From: Shinella zoogloeoides
GTDB taxonomy: Bacteria; Pseudomonadota; Alphaproteobacteria; Rhizobiales; Rhizobiaceae
Direction of reading: 5' to 3'
DNA length: 64,000 bases
Assembly (NCBI RefSeq): GCF_033705735.1
Contig: NZ_CP131130.1
Span: forward strand, 685,001-749,000
This document shows, piece after piece, positions 48,071 through 56,517 of this stretch. The notes under the pieces are model-generated. The model was not told the origin of the DNA. It saw only the letters and a list, made by a program, of their open reading frames with translations, and made no database searches. The translations under genes were made by a program, and so were the position numbers. Each line of letters starts with the position of its first letter. The first letter of the stretch is position 1.

Positions 48071-48646
48071 TTATTCTTCGTCGCCGTCCTGGTCGGCTTC
48101 CGGATCGAAGAAGTCTTCCGGCTTCAGGGCGTCTTCGTCGACGCCGTAGATGGCGTCGGCCGAGGTGAGGCTTTCGCCCTTGGCCTGGCGCTCGGCTTCG
48201 TCGGCCGAACGGGCGACGTTGAGCTCGATGGCGATCTCGACTTCGGCGTGCAGGTGCAGGACGACCTTGTGCAGGCCGATCGCCTTGATCGGGGTGTTGA
48301 GCTCGACCTGGTTGCGGCCGATGTTGAAGCCTTCGGCGGAGAGGGCTTCGATGATGTCACGGGCAGCGACCGAACCGTAGAGCTGGCCGGTTTCGCCGGC
48401 GGAGCGGACCATGACGAAGGACTTGCCGTCGAGCTGTTCGGCAACCTTCTGGGCTTCCGACTTGCGCTCGAGGTTGCGGGCTTCGAGCGTCGAACGCTCG
48501 GCTTCGAAGCGCTTCTTGTTGGCTTCGTTGGCGCGCAGCGCCTTGCCGAGCGGCAGCAGGTAGTTGCGGGCAAAGCCGTCGCGGACCTTTACGGTCTCGC
48601 CCATCTGGCCGAGCTTGGCGATGCGTTCGAGGAGAATGACGTCCAT
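48071..48646 (-). CDS. rplI: 50S ribosomal protein L9
   Basis: 191 residues. N-terminal rRNA-binding domain [20 protein letters not shown] and [17 protein letters not shown], a central helix, then the C-terminal domain ([20 protein letters not shown]). The C-terminus is extended by about 40 acidic residues ([19 protein letters not shown]), common in alphaproteobacterial L9. AAGGA precedes the start at good spacing. Last gene of the rpsF-rpsR cluster. Confidence 0.97.
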   Translation of the reverse strand: MDVILLERIAKLGQMGETVKVRDGFARNYLLPLGKALRANEANKKRFEAERSTLEARNLERKSEAQKVAEQLDGKSFVMVRSAGETGQLYGSVAARDIIEALSAEGFNIGRNQVELNTPIKAIGLHKVVLHLHAEVEIAIELNVARSADEAERQAKGESLTSADAIYGVDEDALKPEDFFDPEADQDGDEE

Positions 48647-48666
48647 TTCGAGTTCCTTTCTTGAGT

Positions 48667-49641
48667 TCAGGTATTCTGGTTTTTCTGGCCCGCCGGGCTG
48701 GTGGGCGTCAGCGCTATGGCGCGCCGCGTGTCCATCAGGCCGAGGATCAGGATGGCGAAGACCGGTATCGTGAAGAGCAATACCGAGATATAGGCGAACC
48801 ACAGGGCAATCAGCCGCCACGGCTTGCCGCGCGTCCTGAAATGCAGGCTCGCGAAGCCGGCGAGCACGAAGCCGGCCCCGAAGGTGCCGCAGACGAGCGC
48901 GCCGATGATCGCCGGAACGCCGCCCACGAAGGACAGGACGAGGCCGGCGAGGAAGAGGAAGATCGCATTGCGGTGCATGCGCAGCGTCGAGGGCATGTCC
49001 TCGCGCGGGCGCAGGCCCTTGCCGGAAAGGCGAACGATGAAGCTTGCGACATAATAGGCGGCAAAGAGCAGGAACACCCACAGCGCGCCCTGCACCAGCG
49101 GCAGCGCCAGCGCGAAGATCGACTTCATCTGCGCGACGGCGGCAGCGTCCGGATTGTAGAGCGGTTCCTGCGCCTTCAGCGTCTCGATGACGATGTCGAC
49201 CAGCTTGCCGGCCATCTCGCTGTCGTAGCCGACGATCGCGCCGACGGCGATCATGCCGAGCGTCACCATCACGGCGAGATGGGCGAGGATGTTGGAAAGC
49301 GGATACCAGGCAAGCGCGTCTTCCGGGCCGCCGAGTTCGGAGGCGGGGCGGGCGAGGTTCGCAAGGTTGCTGAGCCAGCCGGCCGGAATGAGCGTGATGA
49401 TGACGATCAGCGCGGCGAAATGCGAGGAGACCAGCGCGGAGGCGGTCACGCCGCCGGCGACGACGGCGATGAAGGCGCTGGCATTGCCCCAGCCGAGGCC
49501 GGCGATCAGGATGGGAAGGGCGGACGCGGCATAGAGCACGATGGCGAGCGACGACTGCGCATTCGCGCTCAGCGAAAGCAGAGCGGCGGTCACACCGGCA
49601 ACGAGGCCGGTCGCAATCGAGGCTGGCGTCAGGTTCTTCAC
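48667..49641 (-). CDS. DUF2232 membrane protein
   Basis: 324 residues with about eight helices, starting [18 protein letters not shown]. Position between rpsR and rplI, hydrophobicity and length are those of DUF2232 proteins, which in alphaproteobacteria regularly sit in the rpsF-rpsR-rplI operon. Function unknown; a transport or envelope role is possible. 205 bp separate it from rpsR, 20 bp from rplI. Confidence 0.85.
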   Translation of the reverse strand: MKNLTPASIATGLVAGVTAALLSLSANAQSSLAIVLYAASALPILIAGLGWGNASAFIAVVAGGVTASALVSSHFAALIVIITLIPAGWLSNLANLARPASELGGPEDALAWYPLSNILAHLAVMVTLGMIAVGAIVGYDSEMAGKLVDIVIETLKAQEPLYNPDAAAVAQMKSIFALALPLVQGALWVFLLFAAYYVASFIVRLSGKGLRPREDMPSTLRMHRNAIFLFLAGLVLSFVGGVPAIIGALVCGTFGAGFVLAGFASLHFRTRGKPWRLIALWFAYISVLLFTIPVFAILILGLMDTRRAIALTPTSPAGQKNQNT

Positions 49642-49846
49642 GTCGCTGTCCTGTCCGGTCAGACAGTTAGAGGAGTGCCCGAAAGGACCGGCTCCCCAAC
49701 ATGGGATTTGGCCTTGCCCGTTGAGGGCCGAGGCCGGCGGTTCCGATCCGCGCCCATCGCGGAAGGGACTGGGGAAGGCGGCTGGGCCGTCTTCCCCGGT
49801 ATCGTCTCTCCCGGCGCGGCGAAGGCCGGCCGGGAGGAAAGCATGA

Positions 49847-50095
49847 TTACGCTACGACGTAGGGCAGCAGGCCGAGGAAGCGGGCGCGCTTGATCGCCTT
49901 GGCGAGTTCGCGCTGCTTCTTCTGGGAAACGGCCGTGATGCGGGACGGAACGATCTTGCCGCGCTCGGAGATGTAACGCGACAGAAGACGGACGTCCTTG
50001 TAGTCGATCTTCGGAGCGTTGGCGCCCGAGAAGGGGCAGGTCTTGCGGCGGCGGTGGAACGGACGGCGTGCCGGAGCGGAAGAAATATCAGCCAT
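49847..50095 (-). CDS. rpsR: 30S ribosomal protein S18
   Basis: 82 residues. [38 protein letters not shown] and [13 protein letters not shown] are the S18 core; binds S6 and 16S rRNA in the platform. Located 24 bp after rpsF, the universal order. Confidence 0.98.
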   Translation of the reverse strand: MADISSAPARRPFHRRRKTCPFSGANAPKIDYKDVRLLSRYISERGKIVPSRITAVSQKKQRELAKAIKRARFLGLLPYVVA

Positions 50096-50119
50096 TGTCT
50101 TAGTCTCCTTCTGCTTCGA

Positions 50120-50572
50120 TTACGCTTCGCGGGCCGGACGGTCGCCGTCGCGGCGCGGCGGGCGGTCGCCGAAGTCGCGGCGCGGACGGTCGCCGAAGTC
50201 ACGGCGCGGGCCGCGGTCGTCGCCATCGCGGCGCGGACGGTCGTCGCGGTCGCGCTTCTGCATCATCGCGGACGGGCCTTCTTCGTGGGCTTCGACGGCG
50301 ATGGTCATGTAGCGAAGAACGTCTTCGTTGATGCGCATCTGGCGTTCCATCTCGTGGATGGCGGCGGCCGGGGCATCGATGTCCATCAGGGCGTAGTGGG
50401 CCTTGCGGTTCTTCTTGATGCGGTAGGTGAGGGACTTGAGGCCCCAGTTCTCGACACGGCCGACCTTGCCGCCGTGTGCTTCGATCACGCCCTTGTACTG
50501 TTCGACGAGAGCGTCGACCTGCTGGGCGGACACGTCCTGGCGGGCCAGGAATACATGTTCGTAAAGAGCCAT
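50120..50572 (-). CDS. rpsF: 30S ribosomal protein S6 with Arg/Asp repeat tail
   Basis: 150 residues. The S6 fold covers about 1-95 ([57 protein letters not shown]). Residues about 108-150 are a charged tail with repeats such as RPRRDFGD twice and RRDGD. Similar tails occur in rhizobial S6; they are longer than the glutamate tail of E. coli S6. The ATG matches the family start; the frame extends 54 bp upstream. Confidence 0.97.
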   Translation of the reverse strand: MALYEHVFLARQDVSAQQVDALVEQYKGVIEAHGGKVGRVENWGLKSLTYRIKKNRKAHYALMDIDAPAAAIHEMERQMRINEDVLRYMTIAVEAHEEGPSAMMQKRDRDDRPRRDGDDRGPRRDFGDRPRRDFGDRPPRRDGDRPAREA

Positions 50573-50794
50573 TTGGCTTTGCCTTTCTTGCGTTAAACTA
50601 CACCCGAAACCGGCGCCAAGCCTCAACGACAGTTCTCAGGGGCGTATAGCCCGAAGCAAGAAAAGCGTATCATCCAGACGGTCGAGAGCGGAGACACGGG
50701 AGGCCGGAGCCCTTGGCCCCAAACGGCAGATCTTGCGATATGCCGGCCCTCCGTTCAGCCACCAGCCGGTGACCCGGGTGTTTTGAACAGCGCG
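50573..50794 (-). promoter_or_regulatory. Long 5' leader of rpsF with extended hairpin
   Basis: The 347 bp between rpsF and the next gene on the plus strand hold no gene. If transcription starts near 50788 the rpsF leader is about 215 nt. It has a stem of GGAGG-G-GCCGG (50743-50752) with CCGGCCTCC (50699-50707), one bulge, enclosing about 35 nt. S6:S18 autoregulation through leader RNA is known in other bacteria; whether this is such an element cannot be judged by eye. Confidence 0.4.
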
Positions 50795-50822
50795 CTTATA
50801 CGCATTTTTCGCGGGAATGCAA
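50795..50822 (-). promoter_or_regulatory. Promoter candidate for rpsF operon
   Basis: On the minus strand TTGCAT (-35), 16 bp spacer, TATAAG (-10). Best sigma70-like match in the gap; transcription start not known. Confidence 0.4.
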
Positions 50823-50919
50823 GGCCTGCAGGCGCGCTGTCCCGTTCTGCGACGGCCGGGGGAACAAAAACGGACGTGGCGCGTTGTTCAGCCCGACCCA
50901 ACCAGATGGAGTGACAGAC

Positions 50920-51252
50920 ATGCAGGATCCCAACCTTGTCAATCGTCCCCCGGAAGAGAGCGGCCCGACGGTGGTCAATACAACCAACCGCGGCAGCGGA
51001 ACCGGCGGCTGGGCCGTGGCGGTGATCATCGCTGTCCTCGTCGCCGTGGGCATATTCTATTTCGTCGGCAGCGGAACACCGGGTGGCGGCGTCGATACGA
51101 ACGCCAACACCTCGGCCATCGGGACGCAGGAAAGCGCCCCGGCGGGCGGCACGGCGACCGGCGGCGCAACGGGTGGCGCGGAAACCGGCACCCAGCCGCT
51201 GAACAGCCAGCCGGCCCAGGGCGGTGGTGCCAATACCACCACCACGCCCTGA
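50920..51252 (+). CDS. Small single-span membrane protein, Gly/Thr-rich tail
   Basis: 110 residues: polar N-terminus (MQDPNLVNRPPEESGPTVVN), one helix (WAVAVIIAVLVAVGIFYFVG) and a low-complexity extracytoplasmic tail of Gly, Ala, Thr and Asn ending NTTTTP. No domain. ATG 50920 has GGAG upstream; TTG 50884 is in frame but unlikely. Followed by a good terminator, so probably a monocistronic gene. Confidence 0.72.
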   Translation: MQDPNLVNRPPEESGPTVVNTTNRGSGTGGWAVAVIIAVLVAVGIFYFVGSGTPGGGVDTNANTSAIGTQESAPAGGTATGGATGGAETGTQPLNSQPAQGGGANTTTTP

Positions 51253-51273
51253 GGTCGCCTGTATGGGGCATGA

Positions 51274-51305
51274 GAAACCCGCCGGAAACGGCGGGTTTCT
51301 TTTTG
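51274..51305 (+). terminator. Rho-independent terminator
   Basis: GAAACCCGCC (51274-51283) pairs with GGCGGGTTTC (51290-51299), followed by TTTTTT. Ends the small membrane-protein gene and separates it from the permease leader. Confidence 0.93.
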
Positions 51306-51347
51306 CGCATTACCCCTCGGACCGCACGAAACTCTTTCAGGTTTCCG

Positions 51348-51416
51348 GATGGGGTTCTTCGCGGCGAACTCGGTTAGCTTCTCCAGCCCGAAGTGGAGGC
51401 TTCGGAAAACCCCATC
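51348..51416 (+). promoter_or_regulatory. Structured leader candidate upstream of purine permease
   Basis: Nine-pair stem GATGGGGTT/AACCCCATC (51348-51356 with 51408-51416) encloses about 50 nt with alternative inner hairpins (CTCCA/TGGAG, or CGAAG/CTTCG). Downstream lie two perfect palindromes, ACCGTGCCGCGGCACGGT (51451-51468) and GCGCATATGCGC (51474-51485). Could be a riboswitch-like leader; no known class was recognised. Confidence 0.4.
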
Positions 51417-51434
51417 ACGCCGGGAGGAGAAGCC

Positions 51435-51521
51435 ATGGCGACCCACCATTACCGTGCCGCGGCACGGTCCTGCGCGCATATGCGCAATGTAATCGGACAT
51501 TTCATGGGGGGCAGACGATGA
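51435..51521 (+). CDS. 28-residue upstream ORF coupled to the permease
   Basis: Begins MATHHYRAAARSCAHMRNVI and ends GGRR. It has a strong Shine-Dalgarno (GGGAGGAG, 6 nt before the ATG), and its TGA overlaps the permease ATG (ATGA), so ribosomes finishing it would be placed on the permease start. The perfect palindrome 51451-51468 lies inside it and would be melted by translation. Basic and His-rich; no family. Confidence 0.5.
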   Translation: MATHHYRAAARSCAHMRNVIGHFMGGRR

Positions 51522-52906
51522 ACGCCTATACCCATCCCGAAGTGCCGTCGACGCCGGCGGACGACCTGGTCTTCGCGCTGGAGGACAAGCCGAAGCCGGC
51601 GATCGCGCTGCTCGCCGCCATCCAGCACCTGCTCGCCATCATCGTGCCGATCGTCACGCCCGGTCTCCTGATCTGTCAGGCCCTCGGCGTTTCCGCGCGC
51701 GACACCAACATGATCGTCTCGATGTCGCTGGTCATCTCCGGCATCGCGACCTTCGTGCAGTGCCGCCGCTTCGGTCCGCTCGGCGCGGGCCTGCTGATCG
51801 TCCAGGGCACCAGCTTCAACTTCGTCGGCCCGCTGATCGCCGGCGGCGTGCTCATGGTCAAGCAGGGCACGCCCGTCGAGGCCGTCATGGCCGCGATCTT
51901 CGGCGTGGTCATCGCCGGCTCCTTCATCGAGATGGGGCTTTCGCGCGTCCTGCCCTTCGTCAAGAAGCTAATCACCCCGCTCGTCACCGGCATCGTCGTG
52001 CTGATGATCGGCCTTACGCTCATCAAGGTCGGCCTCATCAGCATGGGCGGCGGTTTCGGCGCCATGCAGTCGGGCACCTTTGCCAATGGCGAGAACCTGC
52101 TCCTGTCGGGCACGGTGCTGGGCCTGATCATCGTGCTGAACCGTATCCCGGTCGTCTGGGTGCGCAGCGCCGCCATCATCATTGCGCTCGGCGCTGGCTA
52201 CGCGCTTGCCGCCGCCGTCGGCCGCCTCGATTTCGCGGGCGTCCACCAGGCCGCCTGGTTCGAAGTGCCGACGCCGCTGCATTTCGGGATCGATTTCTCC
52301 TGGACGCTCTTTGCACCCATGGTCGTCATCTATCTCGTGACCTCGCTCGAGGCCATCGGCGACATCACCGCCACCAGCAAGATCTCCCGCGAGCCCGTCG
52401 AGGGCCCGGTGTGGATGGAGCGCGTGAAGGGCGGCGTGCTCGTCAACGGCGCGAACTCGCTTCTCGCCGGCATCTTCAACACCTTCCCGAGCTCGGTCTT
52501 CGCGCAGAACAACGGCATCATCCAGCTCACCGGCGTCGCCAGCCGCCATGTCGGCGTCTATATCGCCGGCGTGCTGGTGCTGCTCGGCCTGTTCCCGACG
52601 ATCGCCGGCGTCATCCAGGCGGTGCCTGAGCCGGTTCTGGGCGGCGCGGTCATCGTTATGTTCGGTGCGGTCGCCGCCTCGGGCATCAACATCCTCGCCG
52701 GTCTCCAGCTCGACCGTCGCGCGCTGCTGATCATCTCGATTTCTCTGGCGCTCGGCCTCGGCGTGTCGCAGGTGCCGGAATTCGTCTCGCACATGCCGAA
52801 TTTCGTAAAGAGCGTGCTGGAATCGGGCGTTGCGACCGGTGGCCTCTGCGCGGTCTTCCTGAACTGGCTGCTGCCGGAAACGCAGGAGCCCAAGCCCATC
52901 CATTGA
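51518..52906 (+). CDS. NCS2-family purine (xanthine/urate) permease
   Basis: 462 residues, about fourteen helices. The NCS2/NAT signature is read as FAQNNGIIQLTGVASRHVG (Q/E-N-x-G-x4-T...R). AIQHLLAIIVPIVTPGLLI near the N-terminus, with its His in the first helix, and FSWTLFAPMVVIYLVTSLEAIGD are family blocks. Proton symporter for xanthine, urate or uracil; the length and TPGLLI block are closer to the xanthine/urate group than to UraA, but the substrate is inferred. A GGGGGG ribosome site and the upstream ORF both feed its start. Confidence 0.88.
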   Translation: MNAYTHPEVPSTPADDLVFALEDKPKPAIALLAAIQHLLAIIVPIVTPGLLICQALGVSARDTNMIVSMSLVISGIATFVQCRRFGPLGAGLLIVQGTSFNFVGPLIAGGVLMVKQGTPVEAVMAAIFGVVIAGSFIEMGLSRVLPFVKKLITPLVTGIVVLMIGLTLIKVGLISMGGGFGAMQSGTFANGENLLLSGTVLGLIIVLNRIPVVWVRSAAIIIALGAGYALAAAVGRLDFAGVHQAAWFEVPTPLHFGIDFSWTLFAPMVVIYLVTSLEAIGDITATSKISREPVEGPVWMERVKGGVLVNGANSLLAGIFNTFPSSVFAQNNGIIQLTGVASRHVGVYIAGVLVLLGLFPTIAGVIQAVPEPVLGGAVIVMFGAVAASGINILAGLQLDRRALLIISISLALGLGVSQVPEFVSHMPNFVKSVLESGVATGGLCAVFLNWLLPETQEPKPIH

Positions 52907-52913
52907 CGCCAAT

Positions 52914-52940
52914 CTGGGCGGCCGGGGATCGGCCGCCCAG
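52914..52940. terminator. Hairpin between permease and aldo/keto reductase
   Basis: CTGGGCGGCC (52914-52923) pairs with GGCCGCCCAG (52931-52940); followed by CTTTCCT. Shared by the two convergent genes, U tract weak. Confidence 0.6.
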
Positions 52941-52945
52941 CTTTC

Positions 52946-53989
52946 CTACATCGGCGCGGGATAGAGCCGGTGGATGCGGCGGATGCCGTTCATCACCTCG
53001 GCGGAGAGCGCCACGTCCTTCGCCCCGATATCCGCCTTCAACTGTTCCATGGTCGTCGCGCCGATGATGACGGAGGCCGTGAAGGGCCGCGTCAGGCAGA
53101 AGGCGAGGGCCATCTGGGCGGGATCGAGCCCGTGCTCCCGTGCAAGCTCCACATAGGCGCGCACCGCCGGCTCCTGCAGCGGCTGGTAGCGGCCGCCGAG
53201 ATCGCCGTTCTTCGTCAGGCGCGAGCCTTCCGGCCGCGCGCCGTCGAGATACTTGCCGGTGAGAAGGCCGGCGGCGAGCGGCGAATAGGCGAGCAGCCCG
53301 ATCTCCTCGTGATGCGAAACCTCCGCAAGGTCGAGATCGTAGGCCCGGTAGAGGAGATTGTATTCGTTCTGGATCGAGGCGACGCGCGGCAGGCCCTTTT
53401 CCTCCGCGAGCTTCAGGAGCTGCATCGTGCCCCAGGCCGTATCGTTGGAAAGGCCGAGCGCCCGCACCTTGCCGGCCTTGACGAGTTCGCCGGCCGTTTC
53501 GAGGATTTCGAGAAGCTCGGCGGCGACTTTCGCGCGGTCCTGCTTCGAGGGCTCATAGCTCCAGGCGTTGCGGAAATGGTAGTGGCCGCGGTTCGGCCAA
53601 TGGAGCTGGTAGAGATCGAGATAGTCGGTCTTCAGGCGCGAGAGGCTGTTGTCGATCGCTTCGAGAATGCCCGCACGGCTCATCGGCGCGCCGCCGCGGA
53701 TATAGGGACGGCCGGGGCCGGCGACCTTGGAGGCAAGCACGATCCTGTCGCGGTTGCCGCGCGCCTTCATCCAGTTGCCGATGAAGCGTTCCGTGTCGCC
53801 ATAGGTTTCGGGGGAAAGCGGCGTGGTCGGGTAGAGTTCGGCGGTATCGATGAAGTTGACGCCCTGCGAAAAAGCATAATCGAGCTGGTCCACGGCGTCC
53901 TGTTCGCTGTTCTGCGAGCCCCAGGTCATCGTGCCGAGGCAGATTTCCGACACGCTGATGCCGGTCCGGCCGAGCGGATTGTATTTCAT
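52946..53989 (-). CDS. Aldo/keto reductase (Tas-like)
   Basis: 347 residues, TIM barrel. Starts MKYNPLGRTGISVSEICLGTMTWG; catalytic tetrad from FIDTAELYP (Asp, Tyr), SKVAG (Lys) and LYQLHWPNRG (His). The PLSPETYGDTERFIGNWM insert and the C-terminal SVIIGATTMEQLK are as in E. coli Tas, an NADPH-dependent reductase of unknown natural substrate. AAAGGA is about 10 nt before the start. Confidence 0.93.
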   Translation of the reverse strand: MKYNPLGRTGISVSEICLGTMTWGSQNSEQDAVDQLDYAFSQGVNFIDTAELYPTTPLSPETYGDTERFIGNWMKARGNRDRIVLASKVAGPGRPYIRGGAPMSRAGILEAIDNSLSRLKTDYLDLYQLHWPNRGHYHFRNAWSYEPSKQDRAKVAAELLEILETAGELVKAGKVRALGLSNDTAWGTMQLLKLAEEKGLPRVASIQNEYNLLYRAYDLDLAEVSHHEEIGLLAYSPLAAGLLTGKYLDGARPEGSRLTKNGDLGGRYQPLQEPAVRAYVELAREHGLDPAQMALAFCLTRPFTASVIIGATTMEQLKADIGAKDVALSAEVMNGIRRIHRLYPAPM

Positions 53990-54182
53990 GGGAGGGAAAA
54001 TCCTTTGGTGGAAACGGCGCGAATGTAGGCAGCTCATGGCGAAGCGCAAGCCTGAAAGGCGCGATTCCCTGTGTGAAGCGCCCCGGAAAGCCGGGTTGGA
54101 GCGGGGCCGCCCGGGCGCCATGCCTTGACTTGCGGGGCCGGAATGTGAATGGAAAAGGAAACATGAGACGGGAGAAACCCCT

Positions 54183-55127
54183 ATGAGCGTAGCATTCACC
54201 TTCCCCGGCCAGGGCAGCCAGGCCGTCGGCATGGGCAAGGATCTCGCCGACGCCTTCCCCGAGGCGCGCGCCGTTTTCGCGGAAGTCGACGAGGCCCTCG
54301 GCCAGAAGCTTTCCACCATCATGTTCGAAGGGCCCGAGGAAACGCTGACGCTGACCGCCAATGCGCAGCCGGCGCTGATGGCCGTCTCCATCGCTGTCAT
54401 GCGCGTGCTGGAAGCGCGCGGCCTGTCGCTGAAGGATCAGGTCTCCTATGTCGCCGGCCACTCGCTCGGCGAATATTCGGCGCTCTGTGCCGCCGGCACC
54501 TTCTCGCTGGCCGATACCGCGCGCCTGCTGCGCATCCGCGGCAACGCCATGCAGTCGGCCGTTCCGGTCGGCGAGGGCGCCATGGCCGCGATCATCGGCC
54601 TTGAGCAGTCCGACGTCGAAGCCATCTGCAAGGAAGCCTCCACCGGCGGCGCCTGCCAGATCGCCAACGACAATGGCGGCGGCCAGCTCGTCATCTCCGG
54701 CTCCAAGCCGGCCGTCGAGGTCGCGGCCCGGCTCGCGACGGAGAAGGGCGCCAAGCGCGCGCTGATGCTCTCTGTCTCCGCCCCCTTCCACTCCGCCCTG
54801 ATGGCGCCCGCCGCCGATGCCATGCGCGAGGCGCTCGCCGCTGTGACGGCCAAGGCCCCCGTCGTGCCGGTCATCGCCAATGTCCGCGCCGCGCCGGTGA
54901 GCGACCCTGAGGAAATCGTCAGGCTCCTCGTCGAGCAGGTCACCGGCCAGGTTCGCTGGCGCGAGACGGTCGAATGGTTCGGAAAGAATGACGTGACGAC
55001 GCTCTACGAAGTCGGCTCCGGCAAGGTGCTGACCGGCCTCGCGCGCCGCATCGACAAGTCCGTCACCGGCATCGCCATCAACACTCCCGCCGATATCGAC
55101 AGCGCGCTCGCAGCGCTCATCGGCTGA
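54183..55127 (+). CDS. fabD: Malonyl-CoA:ACP transacylase FabD
   Basis: 314 residues. Loads malonyl groups on ACP. FPGQGSQAVGMGKDL at the N-terminus, nucleophile elbow GHSLGEYSAL with Ser94, LLRIRGNAMQ with the conserved Arg, and SAPFHSALM with the catalytic His. First gene of fabD-fabG-acpP-fabF, the fatty-acid cluster. Confidence 0.97.
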   Translation: MSVAFTFPGQGSQAVGMGKDLADAFPEARAVFAEVDEALGQKLSTIMFEGPEETLTLTANAQPALMAVSIAVMRVLEARGLSLKDQVSYVAGHSLGEYSALCAAGTFSLADTARLLRIRGNAMQSAVPVGEGAMAAIIGLEQSDVEAICKEASTGGACQIANDNGGGQLVISGSKPAVEVAARLATEKGAKRALMLSVSAPFHSALMAPAADAMREALAAVTAKAPVVPVIANVRAAPVSDPEEIVRLLVEQVTGQVRWRETVEWFGKNDVTTLYEVGSGKVLTGLARRIDKSVTGIAINTPADIDSALAALIG

Positions 55128-55150
55128 TCTCTCTTTAAAGGAACGGAACC

Positions 55151-55888
55151 ATGCTTGATCTTACCGGCCGCAAGGCTCTCGTTACCGGCGCATCCGGCGG
55201 CATCGGCGAGGAGATCGCCCGCGTCCTCCACGCCCAGGGCGCCATCGTCGGCCTGCACGGCACCCGCGTCGAGAAGCTGGAAACCCTCGCCAACGATCTC
55301 GGCGAACGCGTCCACATCTTCCCGGCCAACCTTTCCGACCGCGCCGAGGTCAAGGCGCTCGGCGAGAAGGCGGAAGCCGAGCTCGGCGGCGTCGACATTC
55401 TCGTCAACAATGCCGGCATCACCAAGGACGGCCTCTTCGTGCGCATGAGCGACGAGGACTGGGATGCCGTCCTCGAAGTGAACCTGACGGCCGTCTTCCG
55501 CCTGACGCGCGAGCTGACCCATCCGATGATGCGCCGCCGCTACGGCCGCATCATCAACATCACCTCGGTCGTCGGCGTCACCGGCAATCCGGGCCAGGCG
55601 AACTACTGCGCCTCCAAGGCCGGCATGATCGGCTTCACCAAGTCGCTGGCCCAGGAGATCGCGACCCGCAACGTCACCGTCAACTGCGTGGCGCCGGGCT
55701 TCATCGAAAGCGCGATGACGGGCAAGCTGAACGACAAGCAGAAGGAAGCGATCATGGGGGCGATCCCGATGAAGCGCATGGGCACCGGCGCGGAAGTCGC
55801 GTCAGCCGTCGCTTACCTCGCTTCCTCGGAAGCGTCCTACATGACGGGCCAGACGCTGCACGTGAACGGCGGCATGGCGATGATCTGA
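55151..55888 (+). CDS. fabG: 3-Oxoacyl-ACP reductase FabG
   Basis: 245 residues, SDR. NADPH motif TGASGGIGEEIA, NNAGITKDGLFVRM, Ser in INITSVVGVTGNPGQANYCASK with Tyr and Lys, and the C-terminal YMTGQTLHVNGGMAMI, all FabG hallmarks. Reduces beta-ketoacyl-ACP. 23 bp after fabD, with AAAGGAACGG as ribosome site. Confidence 0.97.
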   Translation: MLDLTGRKALVTGASGGIGEEIARVLHAQGAIVGLHGTRVEKLETLANDLGERVHIFPANLSDRAEVKALGEKAEAELGGVDILVNNAGITKDGLFVRMSDEDWDAVLEVNLTAVFRLTRELTHPMMRRRYGRIINITSVVGVTGNPGQANYCASKAGMIGFTKSLAQEIATRNVTVNCVAPGFIESAMTGKLNDKQKEAIMGAIPMKRMGTGAEVASAVAYLASSEASYMTGQTLHVNGGMAMI

Positions 55889-56170
55889 AGCTGGCCCAAG
55901 CGCCCGGCGAAACAGCATAAATTGCATGTTGACCGCTGGCGCACCGGCTATTTTCACACTTTGCGGCAGGCATAAACCGTGTTAATCGGGCCATGACTGC
56001 CAGCAGTCGACCGGCAAAAGCCTGAGCGATCGGGCGATACGCAAAAGGATCGTCGATCCCGCATTGCCGGTTGAAGGGTTTGCCGGATGTGTTCTTGAGG
56101 CACATCGGGCGTGTTGAGTGTCCGGTGCCGTGAAAGGCGCCGATCAAAAACAAAGGTCGAGGAATCCGAC

Positions 56171-56407
56171 ATGAGCGATATCGCAGAACGCGTAAAGAAA
56201 ATTGTCATTGATCATCTGGGTGTTGACGCCGATAAGGTCAGCGAAGGCGCAAGCTTCATCGATGATCTTGGCGCGGACTCGCTCGACACCGTCGAACTGG
56301 TCATGGCGTTCGAAGAAGAATTCGGCGTCGAGATCCCGGACGATGCCGCTGACTCGATCCTGACGGTCGGCGACGCCGTCAAGTTCATCGAGAAGGCCCA
56401 GGCCTGA
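56171..56407 (+). CDS. acpP: Acyl carrier protein
   Basis: 78 residues, acidic. Ser37 in [18 protein letters not shown] receives the 4'-phosphopantetheine arm. [18 protein letters not shown] is the usual alphaproteobacterial AcpP start. The 282 bp upstream are gene-free, longer than other gaps here, so a separate strong promoter is likely; TTGACC at 55930 is a possible -35, but no convincing -10 was found. Confidence 0.98.
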   Translation: MSDIAERVKKIVIDHLGVDADKVSEGASFIDDLGADSLDTVELVMAFEEEFGVEIPDDAADSILTVGDAVKFIEKAQA

Positions 56408-56417
56408 TCTGACTGCC

Positions 56418-56443
56418 GACGGGCCGCCCTGCGGCGGCCCGTC
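56418..56443 (+). terminator. Hairpin after acpP (attenuator candidate)
   Basis: GACGGGCCGCC pairs with GGCGGCCCGTC (11 pairs, loop CTGC), without U tract. It may protect the acpP 3' end and lower read-through into fabF. Confidence 0.6.
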
Positions 56444-56517
56444 CCGGTCTCCGTCCGGGAGGCCGCACCTCTCCACGAGGCAATGGATTATAAGAATATA
56501 AGGGTGGATCACGGACG

